From: an uncultured Acetatifactor sp.
Lineage (GTDB): Bacteria; Bacillota; Clostridia; Lachnospirales; Lachnospiraceae
Assembly (NCBI GenBank): GCA_947588705.1
Contig: CANPYT010000015.1
Location: forward strand, 1 to 42,802
Reading direction: 5' to 3'
Length of the DNA stretch: 42,802 nucleotides
In this document: positions 8,210-17,543 of the stretch, one piece after another
Layout of the letters: each line of letters starts with the position of its first letter
How positions within the stretch are numbered: position 1 is the stretch's first letter
The notes under the pieces: generated by a model
Told to the model about the DNA's origin: nothing
Seen by the model: the letters and a program-made list of their open reading frames with translations, nothing else
Database searches by the model: none
Made by a program: the position numbers and the translations under genes

Positions 8210-9055
8210 ATGAAAAGGTTTTCCCAACTGGCAATCCCGTATATTGTGTGGACAGTGATCATGCTGGTGCTTCCGATGGCTTTGATCGCGTTTTATTCCA
8301 TCACGGAGCCCGGGAACAGTATTTTCTCTTTTTCTTTTACGCTGGATCACTATATCACTTTTTTTACGGATCCGGATTTCCTGAAAATTCTGTGGCGTTC
8401 CCTGTGGATCGCGTTTAAGACTACGGTTATCTGTCTTCTGATAGGCTACCCGGCTGCATATTTTATTTCCAGGTGCGGAGAGCGATTGCAGAGTAATCTT
8501 ATACTTTGCATTACCCTTCCTATGTGGATCAATATGTTGGTGAGGACATATGCGTGGATCGGGCTTCTTGCGGAGGGCGGGCTTATTCACAGAATAGCCG
8601 CATTCCTGATACCCGGCGAAAGGGAACTGCTATATACGGAAGGGGCGGTGCTCCTGGGGATGGTGTATAATTTTCTGCCGTTTATGATCCTGCAGATCAA
8701 CACTTCCCTTTGCAAGATGGATGGGGCGCTTCTGGAAGCGGGATCCGACCTGGGTGCGAATCCGGTGCAGATCTTCGCGAGGATCACCCTTCCCCTGTCT
8801 CTTCCGGGAGTGGTAAATGGAATCACGCTGGTCTTTCTGCCGGCGGTAAGTTCTTTCTTTATCCCGAAGCTCCTCGGCGGGGGCCAGTATTTCCTGATCG
8901 GAAATATGATCGAAAACCAGTTTATTACCGTTGGAGAGTGGAATTTTGGAAGTGCCGTTTCCATGGTCATGGCATTCCTCATGATGCTGCTGATGGCCGT
9001 GGTGCGTAAACTGGAAAACAAAAACCGAGGGGGAAAGGAGGAGGAGAACCTATGA
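8210..9055 (+). CDS. potB: Polyamine ABC transporter permease PotB
   Basis: This 281-aa integral membrane permease has six predicted transmembrane helices. The cytoplasmic coupling (EAA) loop is visible as LLEAGSDLGANPVQIFARITLPLSLPGV, which docks on PotA. The N-terminus (IVWTVIMLVLPMALIAFYSI) is the first helix. ATG 8210 follows a GAAGGGGG ribosome site. The stop overlaps the start of the next gene in an ATGA arrangement (9052-9055), indicating coupled translation. Length is normal for PotB. Confidence 0.92.
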   Translation: MKRFSQLAIPYIVWTVIMLVLPMALIAFYSITEPGNSIFSFSFTLDHYITFFTDPDFLKILWRSLWIAFKTTVICLLIGYPAAYFISRCGERLQSNLILCITLPMWINMLVRTYAWIGLLAEGGLIHRIAAFLIPGERELLYTEGAVLLGMVYNFLPFMILQINTSLCKMDGALLEAGSDLGANPVQIFARITLPLSLPGVVNGITLVFLPAVSSFFIPKLLGGGQYFLIGNMIENQFITVGEWNFGSAVSMVMAFLMMLLMAVVRKLENKNRGGKEEENL

Positions 9056-10932
9056 AAAAGGGGAAACGGCCTGCGGGAAAAATCCTGATGGTTCTCGTCA
9101 TCGCCTTCTTTTACCTGCCGATCCTTTATATGATCGTATTTTCCTTTAATGAAAGCAGGTCCCTGACCGGCTTTACTGGTTTTTCTCTGCGCTGGTATGA
9201 GCGTATGCTGGAATCCAGGACGATGCGGGAAGCCCTGTACACGACATTTTCCATCGCGCTGGTCGCAACCTTTGTCTCGACGGTGGTTGGAACGGTTTCG
9301 GCGATCGGCCTGAGCAAATCCAGGAAAGTGATACGCAATATTATGGAACAGGTGGACAATCTGCCCATGATGAATCCGGAGATCGTAACCGCCATCGGGT
9401 TTATGCTGCTGTTTATTACGTTCCGGGTGGAAAAGGGTTATCTGACGATGCTGCTGGCCCATATTGCGTTTTGTATCCCCTATGTGATCCTGTCGGTCAT
9501 GCCGAAGATCCGTTCCCTGGATCCCAACCTTGCGGATGCGGCAATGGATCTGGGGGCGACGCCCTGGCAGGCGATGACAAAGGTCATAATACCGCAGATC
9601 ACGCCGGGAATCGTAGCGGGAGCGCTGATCGCGTTTACGATGTCTGTAGATGATTTTATTATTTCTTACTTTGCCGCGGGAGGCGGGGTGAAGAATTTGA
9701 GCATGGTGGTCTACACCATGAGTAAACGTATCAACCCAAGTATCAACGCGGCTTCAACTTTGATGGTCGTGATCATCACGATCGTGCTGATTTTGGTGAA
9801 TGTGCTGCCAAAACGTAAGGCGTCGGGTGAAATTAAAAAGAGGAAAGTTTTCATTCCGGCCGCCATGGCGTTTGCGGCAGTGGCGGTTTTGGCGGTATTC
9901 TTGCGGGCCGGAAGCAATTCCGGCACGGGACCCTTCGAAGGACAAACGCTGCACATCTATACTTGGGGTGAGTACACAGGTGAGAATATCGTCAGCGATT
10001 TTGAGGAAGAGACGGGGGCGAAAGTGATTTTGGAAACCTTCGATTCCAACGAGCAGATGTACATAAAGGTTGCGAACGGGGAATCTTTCGATATCCTGGT
10101 GCCCAGCGATTATATGATACAAAGGCTGATCTCGGAGGGATATCTGCAGAAATTGGATCAAGCCCAATTAAGCGGTCTGGACAACCTGGCCGGATCCGTA
10201 AAAAATCTCCCCTACGACCCGGGAAACCAGTATTCGGTGCCGTATTTCTGGGGAACGGTGGGAATCGTGTACGATAAGACAAAAGTGGACATAGAAGATT
10301 TAGAGAGGGAGGGATTCAATATCTTCCTGGATGAAAAATACCGCGGGGATATCTACCTGTACGATTCGGAGAGAGACAGCTTTATGATGGCGCTTAAGGC
10401 CCTGGGGTATTCTATGAACACAGAGAATATGGAGGAAATCCAGGAAGCCTTCGAATGGCTGACGCAGTGTGTGCGGACAATGGATCCGGAAATCGTGACA
10501 GACGAGATCATTGATAACATGGTACAGGGGCGGAAAGCTTTGGGGCTGATCTACTCCGGAGACGCGACCTATGTCATGTCGGAAAACGAAAACATGGGCT
10601 ATTACCTGCCGGAAACGGGGACAAATATCTGGTCCGATGCCATGGTCATTCCGGCAAATGCCGAAAATCCGGACCTGGCTCATGTATTTATCAACTTTGC
10701 ATGTGATTATGACGGCGCCTACGATAACTCGAGCTTTGTGGGCTATACAGCGGCAAACGAGGAAGTCATGGAAGTGTTGTCCGGCGAGGGCGGAGAATTT
10801 GAGGGGATCAACGCTTATATCCCGAGGACGGATAACGATATGGATGAGGTATTTGAATATAATGAAAACACCAGGAAGGTGATCAGCAACCTCTGGAGCC
10901 GCATTAAGATTGCCGCAAGCAACGCGAATTGA
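9052..10932 (+). CDS. potC-potD: Fused PotC permease and PotD polyamine-binding protein
   Basis: This 626-aa fusion combines permease and substrate-binding subunits. Residues 1-255 are PotC, with several membrane helices and the EAA loop LADAAMDLGATPWQAMTKVIIPQITPG (160-186). Residues 267-285 (VFIPAAMAFAAVAVLAVFL) form an extra helix that anchors the C-terminal part outside. Residues 297-626 are PotD, starting at LHIYTWGEYTGENIVSDFEEETG and including DILVPSDYMI and GIVYDK. The fusion replaces the usual free lipoprotein, so no lipobox is needed. It fixes a 1:1 ratio of binding domain to PotC. Fusions of this kind are known among clostridia. The 4-nt overlap with potB supports one operon potA-potB-potCD. 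Confidence 0.92.
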   Translation: MKKGKRPAGKILMVLVIAFFYLPILYMIVFSFNESRSLTGFTGFSLRWYERMLESRTMREALYTTFSIALVATFVSTVVGTVSAIGLSKSRKVIRNIMEQVDNLPMMNPEIVTAIGFMLLFITFRVEKGYLTMLLAHIAFCIPYVILSVMPKIRSLDPNLADAAMDLGATPWQAMTKVIIPQITPGIVAGALIAFTMSVDDFIISYFAAGGGVKNLSMVVYTMSKRINPSINAASTLMVVIITIVLILVNVLPKRKASGEIKKRKVFIPAAMAFAAVAVLAVFLRAGSNSGTGPFEGQTLHIYTWGEYTGENIVSDFEEETGAKVILETFDSNEQMYIKVANGESFDILVPSDYMIQRLISEGYLQKLDQAQLSGLDNLAGSVKNLPYDPGNQYSVPYFWGTVGIVYDKTKVDIEDLEREGFNIFLDEKYRGDIYLYDSERDSFMMALKALGYSMNTENMEEIQEAFEWLTQCVRTMDPEIVTDEIIDNMVQGRKALGLIYSGDATYVMSENENMGYYLPETGTNIWSDAMVIPANAENPDLAHVFINFACDYDGAYDNSSFVGYTAANEEVMEVLSGEGGEFEGINAYIPRTDNDMDEVFEYNENTRKVISNLWSRIKIAASNAN

Positions 10933-11323
10933 CGGGGGAAGGGCATTGGGCGGCGCTGTTTTTCTTCTTCCTGCCGGGCCTTTGTTGGCTGGCTCCGGGA
11001 TCGTTTCGTGCTTTTGCCAAAACGGGATACGGGGAGCCGCAAAGAGTACGATGGTATTTGTTGTAGGGAAGCGTACAGCAAACCGACGCTTACCTCTAAC
11101 GGAGGCATTATTGACATAAAGTCCGAAATATCGGACATAAAAACAGGGCTGCGGGATGCCGCGGCTGGATTTTCAGGGAGATTTATTGGACGAAACGTAC
11201 AAGCCGGGAAAATGTTATTTATGCCGACGCTGAGGAAGGACGCCTTATCGTTTTGAAATGTGGGGGAAAGGGTGGGAAGCGACACAAGAGATCGTTCGGG
11301 ATGCCACAGACAGGGAGCTGATT
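10933..11323 (+). other. Intergenic region with dyad before recQ
   Basis: No supported gene. A perfect inverted repeat GTCCGA-AATA-TCGGAC lies at 11121-11136, immediately after a TTGACA-like hexamer (11111-11116). It could be an operator or a weak hairpin in the recQ leader. No T-tract follows, so it is not a terminator. I see no clear rho-independent terminator for the pot operon here. Confidence 0.4.
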
Positions 11324-13642
11324 ATGACAAATATGACAAAATATGATGTTTTGAAAAAATACTTTGGATACGATTCTTTCCGGCCGGGGCAGGAGCTTTT
11401 GATCGACAGTATCCTGGAAGGGCGGGATGTGCTCGGCGTCATGCCGACCGGAGCCGGGAAATCCCTTTGCTACCAGGTGCCGGCGCTGCTTCTCCCGGGG
11501 ATCACTCTTGTGGTTTCGCCCTTGATCTCGCTGATGAATGACCAGGTTCGGGCCCTGAATGACGCAGGGATCCATGCGGCGTATATCAACAGCGCCCTCA
11601 CCGAGGGGCAGATCGGGAAGGCGCTGCAGTACGCCGCTGCCGGCAGGTATAAAATTATCTATGTGGCGCCGGAACGGCTCTGTACATATGAATTTCAGCG
11701 CTTTGCAAAGGCGGTGGATATTTCCATGGTGACCGTAGACGAGGCGCATTGTATCTCCCAATGGGGGCAGGATTTCCGGCCCAGCTACCTGAAGATACTG
11801 GAGTTTGTGCGCGGCCTGAAGAAGCGCCCTATTCTCAGCGCGTTTACCGCTACGGCCACCGGAGAGGTGAGGGAGGATATTTTGTGCGTCCTGGGCCTTA
11901 GGGAGCCCCAGCTGCTGGTCACCGGGTTTGACAGAAAGAACCTGTATTTCGCCGTAGAGCAGGTGCGCTGGAAGGATCGGTTCCTCCGGGAATACCTTCG
12001 GGAACACGCGGGGGAAAGCGGGATCATATACTGCGCTACCAGGAAAAACGTGGACAAGCTTTATGAGATGCTGAGCCGGGAAGGATTTGAGGTGGCGGAG
12101 TACCATGCCGGCTTGGACACGGAACAGAGGAAAAAGAGCCAGGAAGATTTCATATATGACAGGACGCCGGTGATAATCGCTACAAACGCTTTCGGCATGG
12201 GTATCGATAAGCCCAATGTCCGATATGTGATTCACTACAACATGCCGCAATGCCTGGAAAATTATTATCAGGAGGCGGGGAGGGCCGGCCGTGACGGCGG
12301 GGCGTCGGAATGTATTCTGCTGTACTCCCCCCAGGATATTGTGATCAACCGATTTTTGATAGAAAGCAAGGCGGAGGCGACAGACCTGACTCCGGAGGAG
12401 CTGGACACGATCAGGGAGCGGGATGAGACGCGGCTGCGGGCCATGGTCGCTTACTGCACCACTACACGCTGCCTCAGGAAGTACATCCTGAACTATTTTG
12501 GCGAGAAGGAGACCTCCGCTTGCGGCAACTGTTCCAACTGCATGCGCGAGTATGAGGAGGAAGATGTGACCGATTCCGCCGTCCGGGTCATGGAATGTGT
12601 CAGGGAGCTGCATCAGCGGTTTGGGGTCAATGTGGTCGTGGGAACTCTGCGGGGAAAGGACAGCGCAAAACTGAGAAGCTACGGCCTGCAGCAGTGCCCC
12701 AGCTATGGCGGCCTGGAACATTTGGGGGAAGAAAAGATAAGGAGCATAATCGATCTGCTGTTCCAGGAGGATTTGCTGTGCACCACTCCGGATAAGTATT
12801 CGCTGGTGAAATTCAGGCCGGAAGGCTATCGGTTCCTTAAAAGATATCAGGATTCCCTGGCCGGAAAAGAAGGAGCGGATCCGGTGGCGCTGATACTGCG
12901 AAGCCCGAAAGCCGCTGAGGGACAGGCGCAGCAGAGCGGCAGCGCGGCGGGAAGAAGGGGAAAAGGGCATATATCCGAAATCCTTACATCCAGAGGGCTG
13001 GATCTGTTTGAAAAGCTGCGCACCCTGCGGGCGGAGCTGGCCCGTGAGGAGGGGCTGCCTCCCTACATTATCTTTGGAGACAGGACGCTGCTGGATATGT
13101 GCGTGAAAGTGCCCCTGAATAAGGGAGAAATGTTGGACGTAAACGGCGTGGGCGAGAATAAGTATGCCCGGTACGGACAGCAGTTTTTACAGGCAATTGC
13201 GGAATTTACCGGCGGGGTTCACGAAACCCTTTCTTACGGCCCGCCCATGGAAAAGGGATCCGCCTATAATGGGGCGTCGGGCGGAGTGCGGCGAAGACGG
13301 GAGAAAGCGGAGTTTTCGCTGACCAGGGAACAGGCGGAGGCATTTCCTTATCGTGAGAGATATCTGGCGGCGGAGCTTGCGCAGGCGCTGATGAAATTGG
13401 TAGATCCTGAGACCACGAAGAAAATTTACGGTAATGGAATATATGCCTATGTACAGAAGCTTGGATATGTGGAGGAGCGCCTTGTTGACGGCCGCTATAT
13501 AAAGGTGGTGTCAGAGGATGGCAGAAGCCACGGCCTGGAGCTGGGGCCCAGAGTCAGCCAGGCCGGAACGGTTTATGAAGATCTGTACTATAAAGAGGAT
13601 GCACAGCGCCTGATCGTGGAAAGCTTTGTCGTGGAAGAGTAA
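11324..13642 (+). CDS. recQ: ATP-dependent DNA helicase RecQ
   Basis: This 772-aa 3'-5' DNA helicase acts in recombination and fork repair. Motif I is PTGAGKSL (41-48), motif II DEAH (139-142), and the RecQ-specific aromatic-rich loop AHCISQWGQDFRPSY (141-155). The zinc-binding region (CLRKYILNYFGE, then CGNCSNC) and winged helix follow. An HRDC domain (LFEKLRTLRAELAREEG...LDVNGVGENK) lies near 565-630. About 120 further residues contain a second small domain (VDPETTKKIYGNGIYAYVQKLG) of the kind seen in Firmicute RecQ. ATG 11324 is chosen because GGGAG at 11313-11317 is 6 nt upstream and it fits the conserved N-terminus; the frame is open up to 11258. Its last 55 bp overlap the convergent glycosyltransferase gene. 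Confidence 0.93.
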   Translation: MTNMTKYDVLKKYFGYDSFRPGQELLIDSILEGRDVLGVMPTGAGKSLCYQVPALLLPGITLVVSPLISLMNDQVRALNDAGIHAAYINSALTEGQIGKALQYAAAGRYKIIYVAPERLCTYEFQRFAKAVDISMVTVDEAHCISQWGQDFRPSYLKILEFVRGLKKRPILSAFTATATGEVREDILCVLGLREPQLLVTGFDRKNLYFAVEQVRWKDRFLREYLREHAGESGIIYCATRKNVDKLYEMLSREGFEVAEYHAGLDTEQRKKSQEDFIYDRTPVIIATNAFGMGIDKPNVRYVIHYNMPQCLENYYQEAGRAGRDGGASECILLYSPQDIVINRFLIESKAEATDLTPEELDTIRERDETRLRAMVAYCTTTRCLRKYILNYFGEKETSACGNCSNCMREYEEEDVTDSAVRVMECVRELHQRFGVNVVVGTLRGKDSAKLRSYGLQQCPSYGGLEHLGEEKIRSIIDLLFQEDLLCTTPDKYSLVKFRPEGYRFLKRYQDSLAGKEGADPVALILRSPKAAEGQAQQSGSAAGRRGKGHISEILTSRGLDLFEKLRTLRAELAREEGLPPYIIFGDRTLLDMCVKVPLNKGEMLDVNGVGENKYARYGQQFLQAIAEFTGGVHETLSYGPPMEKGSAYNGASGGVRRRREKAEFSLTREQAEAFPYRERYLAAELAQALMKLVDPETTKKIYGNGIYAYVQKLGYVEERLVDGRYIKVVSEDGRSHGLELGPRVSQAGTVYEDLYYKEDAQRLIVESFVVEE

Positions 13643-15090
13643 CCCGCCGTTTGGCTTGGTATGAGCCTGTAGACGCTGACGGCGCTGGTGCCGAGGATGC
13701 CGTTTCCTATCTTTTCCTCACAGTCAAAGTCCATGGCCCGGAGGGACTTTAAACTTTCTTCCGCCTTGGACGCGTCCAGGATCAGCCAGTATTCCGTGCC
13801 GGGCTCTGTTGCGGGAAGGGCGTCGAGTGTCACGAGAAAGTGGGAGACACCGGGGTAATAGTAATCGGAGATAGTCCAGTCGATCTGGGCTAGGTCTGTA
13901 AAGATCACGTCTCCGGCGGAAATCTCCGCCGTGGCGGCCAGCGTGTCGTTCAGCCGTTGGTTTTCTGCCCGGTCGTTCTGATAGGTCGTCCGATACTGCG
14001 GGAGGCAGGACAGGAACAACAGGACCAAGACCGCAGCGGCATAGATCACCCGCCCACGGAGGCGGGACAGACAGAAACCAAGCAGCAGCCATGCGATCAC
14101 GGAGACCGGATAGAGATACCGTACAATGAAAAGCGGGCGGATCAGCCTGGAGACCAGGATGCCTACAAGAAAAGTGCCAAACATGGAAAGCAGGCCGGCC
14201 AGCACCCAGGCAGCATCCGGGAACAGCGTGCGGCCCGGAAGGGCTGCGGGAGACTTGCGGGAGTTGGAATAAGGCATACAGCCGAAAACAAATGCGGCTG
14301 CGCTCAGGAGCAGGGCGGCAAACAGGAGATAGGGGAAGGCTCCGCTGAAAAAGAAAGAGATACATTCCTTCAGGGTTGGGATCCACATCATCCAGTAATC
14401 GCCCGCAGTCCGTTTCAAAGTCTGCAGCAGAATGAAAAACCAGGGTAAATATCCGGCCACGGTCATCCCGCAGCACAGCAGCGTCTTTTTTAAAAAAGCC
14501 CTGCGTCTGGCAAGGGAGACAAGGAAGAGGGCACCATAGAAAAATGCCACGGAGATCAGGCAATAGTAATGAGTGTAGGCGGCGGCCAGGGAAGACACGG
14601 CAAAGCCCACGTATCCGCCGACGCGGTTTCGGGTAAAGATCTCCCACAAATACAGATAGCTCAGCAGCACGAATAGAGCTCCCCAGGAGTACATGCGCAC
14701 TTCCACGTTGTTCCGCACTGCGTTCGGCAGCAGAGAGGCCAATGTTACAAAGAGCAGGGAAGTAGTTTTGCCGTAGCGTTTCCACACCACGGTCAGGGCC
14801 AGGATCAGCATGATGCCATAGGGAAGCAGGGAGACCATGTGAAATACAGGCCCCCGGTATCCGAGAATGCCGCAGCCCAGCCGCACAAGAATATAGTAAA
14901 GCGGCGGGTGCACATCGCCGGCCGTTTCGGCCAGCATGGCGGGAAGGCGCATTTGGGCCAGGCGGATGCTATAGGCTTCGTCTCCCCAGAAGTTGTTGTC
15001 AAATATGCGGATAAAATTCAGGGAAAAAAGGAGCAGGGTATACAGGGAGATCAGTATCCGGCTTCTGTTTTTGCGAAATTGTTCAGGCAT
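13588..15090 (-). CDS. GT39/PMT-like membrane glycosyltransferase (GT-C fold)
   Basis: This 500-aa polytopic membrane protein uses a polyprenyl-phosphate-linked sugar donor, by analogy with GT-C enzymes such as ArnT and PMT. The diagnostic features are the first-loop acidic motif (FWGDEAYSIRLAQM) and the HPPLYYIL motif after helix 1 (AETAGDVHPPLYY). Many hydrophobic helices follow. A soluble C-terminal part ends LGTSAVSVYRLIP. The start is the ATG read from 15090, with AGGAGG about 9 nt upstream; the frame is open to 15150. The acceptor is unknown: cell-surface polymer, lipid or protein. The C-terminus extends over the 3' end of recQ on the other strand. Confidence 0.82.
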   Translation of the reverse strand: MPEQFRKNRSRILISLYTLLLFSLNFIRIFDNNFWGDEAYSIRLAQMRLPAMLAETAGDVHPPLYYILVRLGCGILGYRGPVFHMVSLLPYGIMLILALTVVWKRYGKTTSLLFVTLASLLPNAVRNNVEVRMYSWGALFVLLSYLYLWEIFTRNRVGGYVGFAVSSLAAAYTHYYCLISVAFFYGALFLVSLARRRAFLKKTLLCCGMTVAGYLPWFFILLQTLKRTAGDYWMMWIPTLKECISFFFSGAFPYLLFAALLLSAAAFVFGCMPYSNSRKSPAALPGRTLFPDAAWVLAGLLSMFGTFLVGILVSRLIRPLFIVRYLYPVSVIAWLLLGFCLSRLRGRVIYAAAVLVLLFLSCLPQYRTTYQNDRAENQRLNDTLAATAEISAGDVIFTDLAQIDWTISDYYYPGVSHFLVTLDALPATEPGTEYWLILDASKAEESLKSLRAMDFDCEEKIGNGILGTSAVSVYRLIPSQTAGYSSTTKLSTIRRCASSL

Positions 15091-15149
15091 TTTTGCAGTC
15101 CTCCTGGCATAAGGTTTAGGGTATCCTATCTCTCTCCGTTTTAAACACA

Positions 15150-15182
15150 AAAAGCAGGGCGGCTAAATACCACCCTGCTTTT
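15150..15182 (-). terminator. Bidirectional hairpin terminator
   Basis: AAAAGCAGGG (15150-15159) pairs with CCCTGCTTTT (15173-15182), extended by GG/CC and a mismatch. A- and T-runs on the two flanks let it act on either strand. It ends the XRE regulator transcript before the glycosyltransferase gene. Confidence 0.65.
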
Positions 15183-15203
15183 GCTGTAGGCTTGTCCGAA
15201 GAT

Positions 15204-15542
15204 TCAGGATCTCCAAATCTTCAAGGTCTTGATCAGCTTGTTTTTTTCCTTGTCATCCATCTTGGAGACCAGGTCAAGCAGCTCATTGTCCAGAGCGGTC
15301 TTTCTGTATTCTGGCTCTACGCGGCCGATCAGGGAATCCAGTGAAATGTTCATCAACTTTGCATAATACATGAGAATACGGAGAGACATGGCTGTGCGGT
15401 TGTTCTCTACATTGCTTATGTAGCCGGGCGTTACGTTCAGGGCCTCGGCAACCTCTGCCTGCGTCAGTTTCATCTGGATGCGGAGCTCCTTGATCTGAGC
15501 TCCAAGGTTATCAAATTCTTCATTATTCGTGTTATTGCGCAT
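15204..15542 (-). CDS. XRE-family transcriptional regulator
   Basis: This 112-aa protein has an N-terminal XRE HTH (about residues 13-68). It includes IKELRIQMKLTQAEVAEALNV, the recognition helix TPGYISNVENNRTAMS, and LRILMYYAKLMNISLDSLIG. A charged C-terminal helix (LLDLVSKMDDKEKNKLIKTL) probably mediates dimerisation. The start has GAAAGGGG 6 nt upstream. It is transcribed divergently from the MATE pump gene, with about 265 bp between starts. That position suggests, without proving, that it controls the pump. Confidence 0.87.
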   Translation of the reverse strand: MRNNTNNEEFDNLGAQIKELRIQMKLTQAEVAEALNVTPGYISNVENNRTAMSLRILMYYAKLMNISLDSLIGRVEPEYRKTALDNELLDLVSKMDDKEKNKLIKTLKIWRS

Positions 15543-15807
15543 AAGCTACCCCTTTCACAACAGAACTCAACAAAGAAAGTATATAATAAATATGTCAGAT
15601 TTTAAAGATAGTATTTCAATGTTAATGATGTAATGAATATAGAAAAACAAAATTTCCCTGAATTTTGCTACAATTTACAGATTGAAAAAATGGAAATATT
15701 TATGGAAGATGCGGGGGAAATGATGTATAATTTTTACATATTTCAGGCTTATATTCATGCAATTTGACGAAAAATCTGCGGATGGTCCCGCAGGCGGAGA
15801 ATGGCGG

Positions 15808-17217
15808 ATGCCTGGGAACAAGAAGGCGCGGGAGGCGGATGAAGTGGCGAACGATTTTTCAAAAGGGAAAGTGTGGCGGAATATCATTTACCAGGCGGTC
15901 CCTCTGATGCTGGCACAGCTGGTGCAGCTTTTGTACAATGTAGTGGATCGGATCTATATTGGGCATCTGCCCGGCGCGGATACCCTGGCGCTGACAGGGA
16001 TCGGGCTTGCGTTTCCTTTGACTACCCTGATCGCCGCCTTTACCAATCTGTTTGGAACAGGAGGAACGCCGCTGTTTTCTATTGCCAGAGGGGCGAAGCA
16101 AGAGGCAAGGGCCGAAAAGATCCTGGGGAACACATTTTCCCTTTTGCTGGGGGCTTCCGCCGTTTTGTTTCTGCTGTGTTACTTTTTCCGGCGGCCGGTA
16201 TTGTATCTGTTTGGCGCCAGCGACGCTTCTTATGTGTATGCAGACGCGTATCTGAGGATATATCTGTTTGGCACATCGTTCTCCATGCTGTCCACTGGCC
16301 TGAACGGGTTCATCAACGCGCAGGGGTTCCCGCGGGTCGGTATGCTCACTACCCTGATCGGCGCAGTGCTGAACCTGGTTCTGGATCCGGTGTTTATTTT
16401 CGGGCTGCATATGGGAGTTGGGGGCGCGGCGCTGGCAACTGTGCTGAGCCAGATGGTGTCATGTATCTGGGTGATCCGGTTCCTTACCGGAAAGCGGGCT
16501 TCGCTTCTGATCCGGCGGGAAAATCTGCGTGTGGACTGGCGCCTGACGCGGGAGATCGCGGCGCTGGGGCTGTCAGGCTTTATCATGCAGGGCACAAACT
16601 GTCTGGTGCAGGTGGTCTGTAATGCCACGCTGAAAGTGTTCGGAGGAGACCTGTATGTGGGTGTTATGACAGTGATCAATTCTGTCAGGGAGATCCTTTC
16701 TCTGCCGGTCAGCGGCCTTACCAGCGGCTCCCAGCCGGTCCTTGGCTATAATTATGGTGCGAAACAGTATGATCGAGTGCGGCAGGGCATCCGTTTTACG
16801 GCGGTGCTGGGGATTTTGTACACACTGGCAGCGTGGTTTCTGGTGGTGACGCACCCTCATTTCCTGCTTTCGATTTTTGTAGAGGATGCGGCTACGATGC
16901 AGGCGGGGGAGAGGGCGCTGTATTTATATTTCTTCGGGTTTTTCTTTATGGCGTTCCAGTTTACCGGGCAGTCCTCTTTTACGGCGCTGGGGTATTCCAG
17001 GCAGGCTATCTTTTTCTCGCTGCTGCGGAAGGCCGTTATCGTAGCGCCGCTGACGATGATACTGCCCCGGGCCGGCTTTGGGGTGGAAGGCGTCTTTTTG
17101 GCGGAACCGATCTCGAATGCCATTGGGGGCCTGGCCTGTTTTGTGACGATGTACTTTGTGCTGTATCGGCGGCTTGGACATGAGCAGGCAGCGCAGCGGG
17201 AAAAGAAGAAGACATAG
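15808..17217 (+). CDS. MATE-family multidrug/metabolite efflux transporter
   Basis: This is a 12-helix cation-coupled antiporter of the MATE family (469 aa from ATG 15808). The family pattern is clear: VWRNIIYQAVPLMLAQLVQLLYNVVDRIYIGHLPG at the first helix, FGTGGTPLFSIARGAKQ in the second, and a repeated half beginning ALGLSGFIMQGTNCLVQ. GSQPVLGYNYGAKQYDRV is the conserved motif of the second half. ATG 15808 is chosen because GGAG lies 8 nt upstream and the family N-terminus starts just after. The frame is open from 15757, so up to 17 extra residues are possible. TATAAT at 15726-15731 may be its -10. The substrate is not predictable. Confidence 0.9.
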   Translation: MPGNKKAREADEVANDFSKGKVWRNIIYQAVPLMLAQLVQLLYNVVDRIYIGHLPGADTLALTGIGLAFPLTTLIAAFTNLFGTGGTPLFSIARGAKQEARAEKILGNTFSLLLGASAVLFLLCYFFRRPVLYLFGASDASYVYADAYLRIYLFGTSFSMLSTGLNGFINAQGFPRVGMLTTLIGAVLNLVLDPVFIFGLHMGVGGAALATVLSQMVSCIWVIRFLTGKRASLLIRRENLRVDWRLTREIAALGLSGFIMQGTNCLVQVVCNATLKVFGGDLYVGVMTVINSVREILSLPVSGLTSGSQPVLGYNYGAKQYDRVRQGIRFTAVLGILYTLAAWFLVVTHPHFLLSIFVEDAATMQAGERALYLYFFGFFFMAFQFTGQSSFTALGYSRQAIFFSLLRKAVIVAPLTMILPRAGFGVEGVFLAEPISNAIGGLACFVTMYFVLYRRLGHEQAAQREKKKT

Positions 17218-17271
17218 TGCATAGCGGGAAGACAACAGAAACGCTTTTTTATGAACAAGGGCAGGCGCACA

Positions 17272-17318
17272 GCACCGGTGAGCGCAGCTTCGGGAATGGC
17301 GCGGGCTGAACCGTTATG
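17272..17318 (+). repeat. MITE-like repeat, end fragment
   Basis: GAGCGCAGCTTCGGGAATGG followed by CGCGGGCTGAACCGTTAT matches the right end (reverse complement) of the full element at 18961-19120 with a few changes, including the terminal repeat GGCTGAACYGTT. The rest of the element is absent. The minisatellite starts at its edge. Confidence 0.6.
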
Positions 17319-17543
17319 AAATAGGGACGGAAGGGAAACGGGGAAATAGGAACGGAAGGGAAACGGGGAAATAAGGCCGGAAAGGAAGCGGGGAAATAAG
17401 GCCGGAAAGGAAACGGGGAAATAGAGCCGGAAAGGAAGCGGGGAAATAGAGCCGGAAAGGAAACGGGGAAATAGAGACGGAAAGGAAACGGGGAAATAAG
17501 GCCGGAAAGGAAGCGGGGAAATAAAGACAGAAGGGAAGCGGGA
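17319..17543 (+). repeat. 25-bp purine-rich minisatellite, nine units
   Basis: Nine consecutive 25-bp units, each beginning AAATA and ending CGGGG (the last ends CGGGA). The interiors vary around GGMCGGAARGGAARC. The plus strand is almost entirely A/G with isolated C and T. Unit variants alternate (GGAAGC versus GGAAAC), suggesting higher-order duplication. Because 25 is not a multiple of 3, it is not a coding repeat. There are no spacers, so it is not a CRISPR array. Confidence 0.9.

Noticed and set aside
11121..11136. Rho-independent terminator after the pot operon
   Set aside because: The dyad has only a 6-bp stem and no T-tract, so it is noted only as a possible operator.
11219..12970. 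Long open frame (583 codons) on the minus strand through recQ
   Set aside because: It is antisense to the conserved helicase core, has no recognisable domain, and is rich in residues expected from reading GC-rich sense codons backwards.
13957..14448. 163-codon plus-strand frame inside the glycosyltransferase gene
   Set aside because: Antisense to conserved membrane helices, with Gln/Lys/Arg-rich composition typical of antisense to hydrophobic codons.
17319..17543. CRISPR array
   Set aside because: Units are directly adjacent with no unique spacers, and no cas genes are present.
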